From IMG/VR virus record IMGVR_UViG_3300027759_000003, positions 1 to 64,000 of that record: a DNA stretch of 64,000 bases. One strand, given 5' to 3'. The position numbers and the translations under genes were made by a program. Below the pieces are notes generated by a model, which was not told the origin of the DNA, did not search any database, and saw only the letters and a list, made by a program, of their open reading frames with translations. The stretch comes from a virus. Below, piece by piece: positions 16,475-27,500 of the stretch (position 1 is its first letter; the number at the start of each line of letters is the position of its first letter).

Positions 16475-19400
16475 ATGGCTGATGTAAATGCTAATATTGG
16501 CGTACATATTGATACGTCGGCGGCACTGGCAGAACTTAAAAATCTCCAACGTCAATTAGCAACCTTCCATTCATCTGTAGCAAAAAGTAGCGCTGCCGCA
16601 GCAGCCGCTCAAAAAGGCTTACAGACCAATCTTTTAAATTCAATAAATGCAACGGGTAAATTCCGTGCACAAATGGGGTTAGTAAGAACCTCAACAGAAT
16701 CATTTACTCACGCACTGGAGACTAATAAACTCTCTATGCGTGAGTATTTCCGTTATGCAGGCGGATCTACAAAAACATTTGGCAGATTATTTAAACAAGA
16801 ATTTAACACAATTGGCAAAGTAGCCGAAGAGCGTGTTAAGAAAATGCAGACCCAGTATATAAAGATGGGTCGTGATGCTTCTGGAGCAATGAAAGCAATT
16901 TCAATAACTCCAAATACAGTTAACATGAAAGACTACTCTACAAAATTAGCGGTAGCAGCACAAAAACAAGCACTATTAAATCAACTATTAAAGCAAGGAT
17001 CTACCAACCTTTTAAATTTTGGTAAAAATACACAATGGGCAGGACGCCAACTTATGGTTGGTTTTACAATTCCTCTTGCTTATTTTGGTACCGCCGCTGC
17101 TAAAACATTTATGGATCTTGAAAAACAAGCCATTAGATTTAAACGTGTTTATGGAGACATGTTTACTACCAGTGATCAAACAAATAAAGCATTGGCTGAA
17201 GTACAATTACTTGCCGAAGAATTTACAAAGTATGGTGTTGCGGTTGCTAAAACAATGGAGATGGCAGCATCTGCTGCAGCAATGGGTAAAACAGGAGCAG
17301 ACCTTACAGCCCAAGTAGCACAAGCAACTCGACTTGCAGTGCTTGGTGGGGTAGAACAAGAACAAGCATTAGAAACAACAATATCAGTAACAAATGCTTT
17401 TGGTATAGCAGCAGAAGATTTAGCAAGCAAAATAAACTTCCTTAACGCAGTTGAAAACCAAACTGTAGTATCTATTGAAGACTTAACAGAGGCTATTCCT
17501 AAAGCAGGTCCAGTTGTTAAACAATTAGGCGGTACAGTAGAAGACTTAGCCTTCTTCTTAACAGCAATGAAAGAAGGCGGAATTAATGCATCAGAAGGTG
17601 CAAACGCCCTTAAGTCAGGTCTTGCCTCTTTAATTAATCCAAGTGAAAAAGCAAGCAAAATGCTTGCTAGCATGGGCATTAATATTAAAGCAATTGTTGA
17701 GGGTAATGCTGGAAACATTAAAGAAACAGTTATAGATTTTGCCCAAGCCCTAGACACTTTAGATCCCCTTAATCGTGCTCGTGCAATTGAGCAATTGTTT
17801 GGTAAGTTTCAATTTTCACGTCTATCAACACTATTTCAAAACGTAACAAAAGACGGAACACAGGCTGCCAGAGTATTAGAACTTGCAGGGGCTTCAATTG
17901 AAGAACTTGCAATATTATCTGAGCGAGAATTAGGCGTATTAGAAGATGCAATTGGCACAGACTTTAAAGAATCTATAGAAAAACTTAAACTTGCAATAGC
18001 CCCAATAGGTAAAGAATTTTTAAAAGCAGTTACACCAATTGCAAAAGCCCTTGGAGGATTTTTAGAAAAATTTAATAATCTTGGAGACGGCACTAAAAAG
18101 TTTATTGTTGTAGCAACAACTCTTGTTGGTGTAATTGGACCAGTGTTATTGATGACCTTTGGTTTGCTTGCCAACGGTGTTGCAAACATAATAAAACTAT
18201 TTATAACAATGCGCTCTGGATTTTTAAGGGCTGGAACAAATAGTAATCTTCTTGCACAGCAAACCCAATATTTAAATAGCGAACAACTAGAAGCAGCCAC
18301 AGTAGCGGCATCTTTAAATCAGGCTCATACACGTCTAACGCAATCATTTGCAGTAGAAACAACGGCAGTTAGATTATTACGTCAAGCCTATATTGATGCA
18401 ACCGTAGCAGCAACAAGATTTGCTATGGCAAATCCAGGTATGATGATGCCAGGTGGAAAGTTTACTCCTAAAAAGTTTGCAAGTGGTGTAGCCGAAGTTC
18501 CAGGAACTGGAAATAAAGATACTGTTCCTGCTTTATTGATGCCAGGCGAAGCGGTAATTCCAAAGAAAATTGCACAAGACAATAAATATGCACCAATTAT
18601 TAATGCAATGGTTAATGGAACAATACAAGCATTTGGTGATGGAACTACTGGGGCTGAAAGGTTTAGATCCTTACCCGCAGGCACCAACCTAGATGAAGCA
18701 ATCAACAGAATAAGAGAAAAAACAGCAGGTACTGGTGGCGGTGCAAACATGGTTGCTGGAGTAAGAGCAGGACAACAAGCACAATATAATAGAGAAGACT
18801 CTTCTGTTTTACAAGCACTAAGTGGAAAAACTTCAGGAACACCAAATCAAACATTGCAAAAAGAAATAGAGTTAAAGTATGGCCGCAACTTAGGAGTAGA
18901 TACTGAAGCACAACAAGCATACAAAAAGAACAGAAAAGGATTCCAAGAAATTCTTTCAAGAATTACTTATGATGAAAAATCTGGAAAATATATTTACAGT
19001 GATAAAAAAGGTATTATACAATCTACTTTTACTAAAGAACAACTTGACCGTCAAATAAAATATGCCTTTAAAGAAGCACCTAGCCAAAATGGAACGATGT
19101 CTAAGAGAAAAACTATTCCAGAGACACTTAATAGATATATTGGTAGACTTGGAAAAGCAGGAAGTGGTGCTCCACGAGAAGTAAGAGAATTAAGACAAAA
19201 ATACAATCAAAAAACTGCTGGACTTGGTTTAGATAGAGAAAACCTTGCTCTTACTAAAGAACTAAGAAAACAGGGTTTGACAACAAATGAAATTAACAAA
19301 TTTATGGGAAAGAAATCAGAATCCCATATATTTAAACCATTAGATCCAAAAACTAAATGGCAAAGTGGGCTTACAATTTCTGATCATGAAGGCATTGGTC

Positions 19401-22400
19401 AATATTTAAACCGTGCTGGTAAAAAATCTGTTGGAAAACTTATTAATGATCCTAGAATATTAAAAGAACTAGGATATACAGATAGAGATATTTCAAAATT
19501 AAAACAAAGTTATGCTTTTGCACAACAAGAAAGACAACCAACAAATGCAAAACAATTAGGACATCTTGCAAGAATAGCAGATCTTGAGGTTAGAGCCCAC
19601 AATTCAGGTAAGGTAAATATTCCAAATATTTATCAGGCAAAAGGTATTCTTGGTGTATCAGCAGTAAGAACTCCACAAATTTGGAAAGAACTTTCACAAT
19701 CAATTATTAGACTTGGAAACAATCCAAATTTTGTAAATAAAAAAGCATATGCCGTTATGCAAAACAAAGAAGGAATTCTTAATAATAAAGGCTTTACTCA
19801 ATTTAGTTCTCAAAACACAGAACCAAGAAGTAGCAAAACGCCAACTAAAAATCCATCTCTTGACAACAGAGTTACAAATCTTAATCCAGCACAAGTAGCA
19901 AGTGTTCGTAAATTTGGAAAATTTGGACCAACACCAAAGGTTGCAGGGCTATCAGATGCTCCAAAAATTGATGCTAGAACATCACCAGGAATGGCTATTT
20001 CAGCAATAGAGAAACAATTCCGTTCTGAACAAAAATCATTAAGACGTCAAATTGAAAAGGTAGAGCAAAGAAGACTTGTTGCATTAAAACAAGAATTAAA
20101 AATAGTTGAAGACAAAAACAAACTTGCTACACAGGCAGCCCCATTAACAAAAGAAGACCTAAAAAATCAAAAACGTGAAGCAAGAGCACAAAGAGCACAA
20201 AGAGTTGGATCGGTTGCAGGTCCTGTTGCTGGAATTGCGGGTATTGGAGCAATGGCAGGATTTATGACTGGCAATACTGGAGTTGGCACTGCAATGATGG
20301 GTGTTTCTGCTCTTGCAACAATTGCCCCTATGCTTACTAATCCACTTGGAATAGCAGTTGCAGCAGCAGCCACACTTGCTGGAGGATTTTTCTTATTAAA
20401 TAAACGAATGGCTGATGCAAGGAAAAAACAAATAGAGTATATTGACTCTGTAACATCAGGAACTAAACAAATGCAAAAGGTTGGTGAATTAACTGGCAAG
20501 GTTGGAGCATCACAAATTGCACAAAAACAAAGAGAAACTGGTGCAAGAGTAAATGAATTTAGAACTGGATATGATCGGGGTGGAAATCAATTTGGCACTA
20601 ACTTCTTGGCATCTGATATTGGCAAACAAATATTTAAAGGATTTAATGATACTGTAGCAAAAGATGGACCAAAGGCTGCTAAATTATTAGCAACACAACT
20701 TTCAACTTATATTTCTGATGGAGTCATGTCGGCAGAACAAGCAAACAGTGTAGCAAGAGTAATTGGTATTAATCTTGGAGATATGTCTATAACTTCACAA
20801 ATAAATGGTACATTAAGAGAACTTGTTGGTCCAGACGGGCAAGACTTATTAAAAGATCCACTTAAGGTAAGAGTAAATATTATTACTCAACAAAATGAAA
20901 ATACTCAAGATATAGTAAATGCAGCAAAGATAGATGGCGGGGATAATCGAGACAATTTAATTGCTGCTGCTGCAGTCTCGGCAACAAGAAATTTACAAAT
21001 AACCCAGGCACAAAGAGATGCCCAATATCAAACCAACCAAGCGATTATTGATGGTTTAGAAAAACAAAAAGCAGCAACCACAGACAAAACAAAACAATTA
21101 CAATTAGAGAATCAAATTGTTGCTGCAAAAACAAAACAAAAATCAGAAGATGCACTTCTTGCAGAAAAAAATAAACAAAACCTTAAAAATGCAGGAACCG
21201 ATGCTAAATCAATTGGACCTGAAACTTATATAAAAACTTTACGTGATAGTATTAAAATAAGTCAAAAGGATAATCCATTTAAACAAACATTCCTTGACGC
21301 AATGTCAGATCTGAAAGATGAATCACTAGAACTTAAAATAACAACAGCAGTAGAGGGTGGACTATTAGGTCCAAAAACAGCAATAGACTTGGTAAAAATA
21401 TTTGCGGGGGAAAAAGATTCCGAAGCAAAAATTAATAAAATTATAGATACAACATTAACATCACAAGATCCAGGAGTTTTTGCTACGTTTGTGAGTATTA
21501 TAACTGGCAAAGATATAACACCTAAAATAAAATTAGATATTTTAACAGATCAAGAAAATTTTGAAGACATTACTAATGTATTAAATAAATTAAAAGATTT
21601 TGATGGAGATGCCTTAAACCTTGAAGTTTTAGTAAACAAAGAGGGAGCAAATGGATTAGCGACACTTGCAAAACAATTTAAGACAATAGAAAAAATTAAA
21701 AGTCCAATAACCTTAAAGACTGTAAATGAAATAGCAACAATTACCAGCGACCCTAATTTAGATATGTCTGGCTTAGTTTCTATTTGGGAGAAATATGCAA
21801 ATTCAACTAATGAAATAAAGAAAACCGTAATACAAGAATATATTGCTGTTTATAAAAGTATTGGTGATAAAGAAGCAAAAGATTTAATAAATAGTCAACT
21901 TTCAGCAAGTGGATCACCAGACAATATGGATCGAAAAAGAGCAGCACTAGAGGCAAAATATTTTAATAAAGATGGCACAGTAAATGCTCCAGCGGTAGCA
22001 GCCGCATTAGTTTCACAACGTGCTGCTGTAGGACCAAATACAATTCCAGAAGGTGGGCTTGGCGGTAAGGGCGGTAGTGGATCAAGAGACACCACACTTG
22101 ATGATCTTTTAAGACAACTAAAATTAACAAGAGATGCAAGCATTGATGCACAAGGTGGATTAAAAGAACTTAAAAGAGTGTTTAATGATGCAGGTGGGGA
22201 TGTGGTAAAATTTTCGGGAGTTATAGAACAACTCAACGCTATGGGTGCTGACACAGGGTTTATTGACTTTGTTTCTGGCTTAGATAATAAAACTCAGGCA
22301 ACATACCTTAATGTTGACCTTCTTAAAAAAGGAATTGTAGAACTTACCGATGAAGGTAAAAAAGCAATGGCCTTATATAAAGAAGCAGCGCTAGGTGCTT

Positions 22401-23950
22401 TTTATGCTAGTTCAGATTCAGAAATTGCAGATTTAAATGCACAAATTGATGGTTTTAAGAGATTGACTAAGGCTGGAGTTGGTGTTGCAGATAGTTTAAA
22501 GTTAATTGCAAATGCAGAACAAATGAGAGCGCTTGCTCAAGCAAAAACTCCTACTGAACTTAATAATTTAATTAAAAAATATAAAGATTTAACAACAGCA
22601 CAACTTGCTTATTTAATTCAAACTGATCCAGCACAAGCGTTTAAAAATAGAATGGAAGAAACCTTAAAGTATTATGATTTTCTTGAAAGAGAAGCAAGGG
22701 CTTCTGTTAAATTAGAAATTGATAGAATCAATGATCTTATTGATGCAAATGATAGATTAATTGAAACACAAGAAAGGGCTATTGAAGAAAGTATTAATAG
22801 ACCAATTGATAAATTTAATCAAGACTTGGCTGTAATTGACAGGTCTATTGCAAAAATTAATGACAAATATGATGCACAGGAAAAGGCTCTTCAAACAATA
22901 TCAGATATTAATGATGATATTGCTAATAGAGAATCATCAAGAATTACAATTGCCGATGCCTTAACTAGGGGAGATATCTCTGCTGCAGCAAAAGCAATAC
23001 AAGAGCGAAGAGCAGAAGAAGCAAGAAAGGCAAAAGAAAAAAGTTCAAACTTATTACAAATTGCAAAAGAAAAAGAAATTGCTAAACTAACAAATTCCAA
23101 CGGTTTAACAAAAGTACAGATTGAAGAAAAAATATATTCTCTTGAACAACAAAGAATACCTCTTGTTGCCGCAATTGTAGCACTACAAGATAAAAATTAC
23201 ACACTTCAAAATGTTACATTACGTGCACAGGAAGACTCTTTAAAGGCAACACTTAAAGGTATTGATGCTGCAAGGTTTGCATATGAGCAACAGTCAATTG
23301 CTATAGAGGGGGCAAACTGGAAAGCAAAAGGCTTTAATGATATTTTATTAGTTGCTGAAGCCACTCTTTTAAGAATGAAAGCCATTTGGGATTCAATGAA
23401 CCAAGCAAATGCAAAACAAATTGAAAAAAGTACATTTGACAATATTGGTACTACGGTTAAAGCCCCAAACTCTGTTAGCGGAGTAAGCAATATAGCAACT
23501 GAAATTTCTAAGTATGTTAGTGAACTGTCTGCAGAAACTATTAGTAAAAAATATATTAACGCAGCACAAGCCGAACAATATATTATTGATCAAAAGATAA
23601 ACTCTTTGGGTCTTGGTCCAAAATATGCAGGAATGCTAAAAGGATCTTTTGGTATGTCTGTAGGAGGAATGGTTCCAAAATATTTTGCTTCAGGTGGTTA
23701 TTCTAAAGGTACCGACACAATTCCAACAATGCTTACTCCTGGAGAATTTATTGTTCGTAAAAATGCTGTTGATTCTTTTGGGGTAAATAATCTCAATAAA
23801 ATAAATGACGGCTCTTACGGTGGATCTTCAGTGTATAATTATAGTCTAAACGTTAATGTTAAGTCTGACTCAAGTCCCGACGATATTGCAAGGACCGTTA
23901 TGACACAAATTAGACGAATAGACAATCAAAGAATTAAGGGGCAAAAATAA
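16475..23950 (+). CDS. Tape measure protein
   Basis: 2491 residues, the longest gene in the window, directly after the tail chaperones. It sets tail length and is ejected ahead of the DNA. The N-terminal region (about 170-540) has the TP901-type tape measure core (FNTIGKVAEERVKKMQ, then NFGKNTQWAGRQLMVGFTIP). Hydrophobic segments lie at about 540-575 (FIVVATTLVGVIGPVLLMTF) and 1240-1310 (Gly/Ala-rich helices). Long Lys/Gln-rich coiled coils fill much of the rest, including about 2090-2220. A PG-E-motif strand occurs twice: DTVPALLMPGEAVIPKKI at about 690 and DTIPTMLTPGEFIVRKNAV at about 2415. With about 1.5 angstrom rise per residue, the tail would be roughly 350-370 nm long (inference). Confidence 0.92.
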   Translation: MADVNANIGVHIDTSAALAELKNLQRQLATFHSSVAKSSAAAAAAQKGLQTNLLNSINATGKFRAQMGLVRTSTESFTHALETNKLSMREYFRYAGGSTKTFGRLFKQEFNTIGKVAEERVKKMQTQYIKMGRDASGAMKAISITPNTVNMKDYSTKLAVAAQKQALLNQLLKQGSTNLLNFGKNTQWAGRQLMVGFTIPLAYFGTAAAKTFMDLEKQAIRFKRVYGDMFTTSDQTNKALAEVQLLAEEFTKYGVAVAKTMEMAASAAAMGKTGADLTAQVAQATRLAVLGGVEQEQALETTISVTNAFGIAAEDLASKINFLNAVENQTVVSIEDLTEAIPKAGPVVKQLGGTVEDLAFFLTAMKEGGINASEGANALKSGLASLINPSEKASKMLASMGINIKAIVEGNAGNIKETVIDFAQALDTLDPLNRARAIEQLFGKFQFSRLSTLFQNVTKDGTQAARVLELAGASIEELAILSERELGVLEDAIGTDFKESIEKLKLAIAPIGKEFLKAVTPIAKALGGFLEKFNNLGDGTKKFIVVATTLVGVIGPVLLMTFGLLANGVANIIKLFITMRSGFLRAGTNSNLLAQQTQYLNSEQLEAATVAASLNQAHTRLTQSFAVETTAVRLLRQAYIDATVAATRFAMANPGMMMPGGKFTPKKFASGVAEVPGTGNKDTVPALLMPGEAVIPKKIAQDNKYAPIINAMVNGTIQAFGDGTTGAERFRSLPAGTNLDEAINRIREKTAGTGGGANMVAGVRAGQQAQYNREDSSVLQALSGKTSGTPNQTLQKEIELKYGRNLGVDTEAQQAYKKNRKGFQEILSRITYDEKSGKYIYSDKKGIIQSTFTKEQLDRQIKYAFKEAPSQNGTMSKRKTIPETLNRYIGRLGKAGSGAPREVRELRQKYNQKTAGLGLDRENLALTKELRKQGLTTNEINKFMGKKSESHIFKPLDPKTKWQSGLTISDHEGIGQYLNRAGKKSVGKLINDPRILKELGYTDRDISKLKQSYAFAQQERQPTNAKQLGHLARIADLEVRAHNSGKVNIPNIYQAKGILGVSAVRTPQIWKELSQSIIRLGNNPNFVNKKAYAVMQNKEGILNNKGFTQFSSQNTEPRSSKTPTKNPSLDNRVTNLNPAQVASVRKFGKFGPTPKVAGLSDAPKIDARTSPGMAISAIEKQFRSEQKSLRRQIEKVEQRRLVALKQELKIVEDKNKLATQAAPLTKEDLKNQKREARAQRAQRVGSVAGPVAGIAGIGAMAGFMTGNTGVGTAMMGVSALATIAPMLTNPLGIAVAAAATLAGGFFLLNKRMADARKKQIEYIDSVTSGTKQMQKVGELTGKVGASQIAQKQRETGARVNEFRTGYDRGGNQFGTNFLASDIGKQIFKGFNDTVAKDGPKAAKLLATQLSTYISDGVMSAEQANSVARVIGINLGDMSITSQINGTLRELVGPDGQDLLKDPLKVRVNIITQQNENTQDIVNAAKIDGGDNRDNLIAAAAVSATRNLQITQAQRDAQYQTNQAIIDGLEKQKAATTDKTKQLQLENQIVAAKTKQKSEDALLAEKNKQNLKNAGTDAKSIGPETYIKTLRDSIKISQKDNPFKQTFLDAMSDLKDESLELKITTAVEGGLLGPKTAIDLVKIFAGEKDSEAKINKIIDTTLTSQDPGVFATFVSIITGKDITPKIKLDILTDQENFEDITNVLNKLKDFDGDALNLEVLVNKEGANGLATLAKQFKTIEKIKSPITLKTVNEIATITSDPNLDMSGLVSIWEKYANSTNEIKKTVIQEYIAVYKSIGDKEAKDLINSQLSASGSPDNMDRKRAALEAKYFNKDGTVNAPAVAAALVSQRAAVGPNTIPEGGLGGKGGSGSRDTTLDDLLRQLKLTRDASIDAQGGLKELKRVFNDAGGDVVKFSGVIEQLNAMGADTGFIDFVSGLDNKTQATYLNVDLLKKGIVELTDEGKKAMALYKEAALGAFYASSDSEIADLNAQIDGFKRLTKAGVGVADSLKLIANAEQMRALAQAKTPTELNNLIKKYKDLTTAQLAYLIQTDPAQAFKNRMEETLKYYDFLEREARASVKLEIDRINDLIDANDRLIETQERAIEESINRPIDKFNQDLAVIDRSIAKINDKYDAQEKALQTISDINDDIANRESSRITIADALTRGDISAAAKAIQERRAEEARKAKEKSSNLLQIAKEKEIAKLTNSNGLTKVQIEEKIYSLEQQRIPLVAAIVALQDKNYTLQNVTLRAQEDSLKATLKGIDAARFAYEQQSIAIEGANWKAKGFNDILLVAEATLLRMKAIWDSMNQANAKQIEKSTFDNIGTTVKAPNSVSGVSNIATEISKYVSELSAETISKKYINAAQAEQYIIDQKINSLGLGPKYAGMLKGSFGMSVGGMVPKYFASGGYSKGTDTIPTMLTPGEFIVRKNAVDSFGVNNLNKINDGSYGGSSVYNYSLNVNVKSDSSPDDIARTVMTQIRRIDNQRIKGQK

Positions 23951-24591
23951 TGGCAACCTCAGCGTATATTTCGGGTAGAAAGAGGTATCAAAGACCACAA
24001 TCAATTCTATGGTCAGAGAATGCGGGAACCCTGAGTAATGGCCTTTACGTGCCAACTGGACAAGAAATAGGGGCTAATTCAAGCCTTACCACAGGCGGTA
24101 TTAATCAATTTTTAATATTATCAGATCACAACAGAGAAGACATGTCCTTTAACTCAGAAAGAATTGAAAAACGAGAAAGAACTATCAATGGTAGGATGAG
24201 GTCTTATCATATTGCAGATAAACTTACCATGAATGTATCTTGGAATAATTTGCCATCCCGTGCATATTCTGACAAAGCAGATTTTGCTTCAACTGGATTA
24301 TCTCCTAATAAAGGAACAAGTTCGGAGTTTACTGCAGATGGTGGAGCAGGAGGAGTTGAGGTTTTAGATTGGTATGAGAATCATCAAGGTCCTTTTTGGA
24401 TGTATTTAGCATATGATAAATATACTAATTTTCCAGTTAATGGAGAAACCACAGATGCATCTTTTGGACACCTAGGTAAATACAATCAAATTGTAGAAGT
24501 TTATTTTTCTGATTTTAACTACAGCGTTGTCAAACGTGGCGGAACAAATCACGACCTTTGGAATATTTCGGTATCTCTGGAAGAGGTTTAA
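23950..24591 (+). CDS. Distal tail-type / minor tail protein
   Basis: 213 residues, starting at the last base of the tape measure stop. It is polar, with beta strands and no signal peptide. The position after the tape measure gene is that of the distal tail protein (Dit) in siphoviruses. The central region (KLTMNVSWNNLPSRAY) and the C-terminal strand pair (NQIVEVYFSDFNYSVVKRGG) would fit a Dit-like ring protein. Assignment is by position and general pattern only. Confidence 0.55.
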   Translation: MATSAYISGRKRYQRPQSILWSENAGTLSNGLYVPTGQEIGANSSLTTGGINQFLILSDHNREDMSFNSERIEKRERTINGRMRSYHIADKLTMNVSWNNLPSRAYSDKADFASTGLSPNKGTSSEFTADGGAGGVEVLDWYENHQGPFWMYLAYDKYTNFPVNGETTDASFGHLGKYNQIVEVYFSDFNYSVVKRGGTNHDLWNISVSLEEV

Positions 24592-24592
24592 A

Positions 24593-27500
24593 TTGTTTGT
24601 AAGTCAAGAATTAAAAACTCATTTTGAAACATCTCCAACAATTCAAACAAGATCTTTAGTTCTTGCTGAATGGAACATGAACATGCCAGATAATATTTTT
24701 TATGTTGGAAACTATAGATATAGACCTACTGGGGATGAGATTAAATTTCAAACACTACCGTCATCTTTTGACTCACTAGATGCTGGAGATTACTACACAG
24801 ATGCTACAGATTCTGAAATATCTATAAATGGTGGGGTAGATGATCAAGACCTTCCACAACTATTTACATCAATAGAGCAAAAAAGAAAACTATTGTACTC
24901 ATTAGAAGATTGTTTAAAACCATTTAGACCAAGGTCTGGAATTAACAAGCCTTTGTTTTTTGATAGAAGCAATCAATATCTTTCAAACTCTGGAGTGTTT
25001 ATGGCACAAAGACCTAGATACTACATGTCCTCTAGGTATGATGAATTTAAATATTGGAACTCTTACAGAAAAGAAAACAATGTAGAACGTGGTATTGCAA
25101 AAAATATTTTAAATGGTTTTTATTACATTGATGATGCTGTGCCGTTTGTGGTCTATAAAGAGCAAGTACCAACAAATAGAATTGTAATTAAAATGCAAAC
25201 AAACATTGGCAATGTAGACTTACAAGATTTTATTAATTTTTCTTCAGTAAATGCAGATCCTTTTTTTGGAGAATTAAACAAGACTACTCCTAAAAGATGG
25301 AAAGTTCAATATTTAAAAAATAATAATTGGGTAGATGCATATTCATTTAATGAAAACTCTACAAGGTCAGACGGTAGCCCTATAATTGGATCAGACGGAT
25401 ATGTAGAACTAGAGTATGGGTTAATAATTCCAAGTGAGTATGCCGATACTTTTGTTTTTGCAGAGACGTATTCTTCAACTACCCTGCTTCCTGAATCTTC
25501 AATAAACGGCTACGCTTATCTTGTTTTAGAAACAAGCAACGGTATAGGAACATATCATGTCTGGAATAGTACAAGTCAGGCCTATGAAACATTTACTCCT
25601 ACCTACGGATGGACAATTGGATCTGAGTCCATAAATCCAAAAACTAATTTTGTAAAAGATCTTGTATCGCCAGGACTTTTTGTAGATCCAACAAGTGGAG
25701 AGTCTAGATACAGGGAGTTTGCATACATTCGTGGTATTAGAATTGTTGCAGAAATAATGAATAAAAAAGATTCAACCTTTGATTTAATTGAGATGTCTCC
25801 AAGACTAGTTGTTGATGTTTCTGATGAAGTTATAAGTTACAACATAAAAAAATCTCTTTCAGATCTTGGAAACACCGCTTTGCCAGTTGGACAACTTTTA
25901 GCATCTACTGGATCTATTTCTATTTTTGATGCAGAGCAAGCGTTTAATCCAATTAACACAAATAGTATTATTAGCGACTATTTAAGAAAAAATATTAAGT
26001 TTACTTTTTATGAAAAAATTCTTAATGTAGAAAACTATGATTATTGCGTACCCATAAAAACCTTGTACTCAGAAGGCATGCCCCAGTCTGATGTAACTGG
26101 AGGTAGTTTATCTTTAGAGTTAAGAGATTTTTATTTCTTTTTAGAGTCTATGCCAGCACCAAGAATGCTTGTTACAAATGTATCACTTAGTTATGCTATT
26201 TGTTTATTGCTAGATTATATTGGATTTGCTAATTATTCTTTTAAGAGAGTTATCGACGAACAAGACCCCATAATTCCTTATTTATTTATAGCACCAGATC
26301 AAAATGTTGCTGAAGTTTTAAACCAACTTGCAGTAGCAACACAAACATCAATGTTTTTTGATGAATATAATAATTTTATTGTAATGAGCAAAGACTATTT
26401 AATGCCAACAGAATCTCAAAGAAGTACAAATATCCAGTTGCTTGGAAACAATAATCAGTCAGTTTCTGGCATTATTGAAAATCAAACAACATCAAATATA
26501 CCAAACATTATTGCAATAACTGCTGAAGATAAAACAATATTTAATGATGGCAAAATAAATTATACAACAAGATATATTCAAAGATCTTATGGATCTATTA
26601 ATCAAGCAAATGTTCTTGATCAAGACAAAACTTGGGTCTATAAACCGTCTTTGCTTTGGGAAGTTTCTGGAACTAATGAAACAAAAACAATAAATGAATC
26701 AGTATCTAAATCAGATAATTATATTTTAGCAGCAATGCCATTAAATTCAAATTTATCTAGCGCATTGCCAACTGTTTTTGGTAATTCAGTTATTAATAAC
26801 ACAATTGATATTGGAGAAAATGTATACTTTTTAACAAGAAATCAGGGGTATTTTTATTCAAATGGAGAAATTATAAGATATGATGCCGTGCAATACAGCA
26901 TTACTGGAGTTGGAAACGTATACATTTCTAATAACCAAGAGTATCAAAAATATTTTGCAACCCTTCCTTTTAACGGTAAAATATATCCAACTGGCCTTAT
27001 TCGTATTTTTTCAACACCATATTACGAGTCAATTGGTTCTTTAACAAGGTTGCAAGCAGGAGAAGTTTATGAACACGGTCGTGGTCAATTTGGAACTCAA
27101 ATAACTTCTCATTTTGCAGGAATAAATCCTTATTGGTCTGATAAAGACAACGTTCGTGGAATAGAGATGCAGTCTCAATATTTATTTACAACAGAACTTA
27201 ATCCTACAATACCCGCAACATCTGTAGGTGCTGCAGGAATTAGTAATGACTTAGCAAAACAAGCATCTAGAAATGGAATTATTAAAAATTCAAATGCTAC
27301 AAATTTTTTAACAGAAACAGAAGTAAATCAATTATCATCAACTAAGGCTGGAGTTGTTCAGGCTTCTGCTTTAATTATTAATGGCCCATCATTTAAAACC
27401 ACAGAAACCCCTATTAATTTTGTTTCTTATGTTTATAAGAACTTAAATAGTGCTTTTAAAGCATTTGGAACTAGGGTTAGAATTGTTGGTAAAATAGAAA

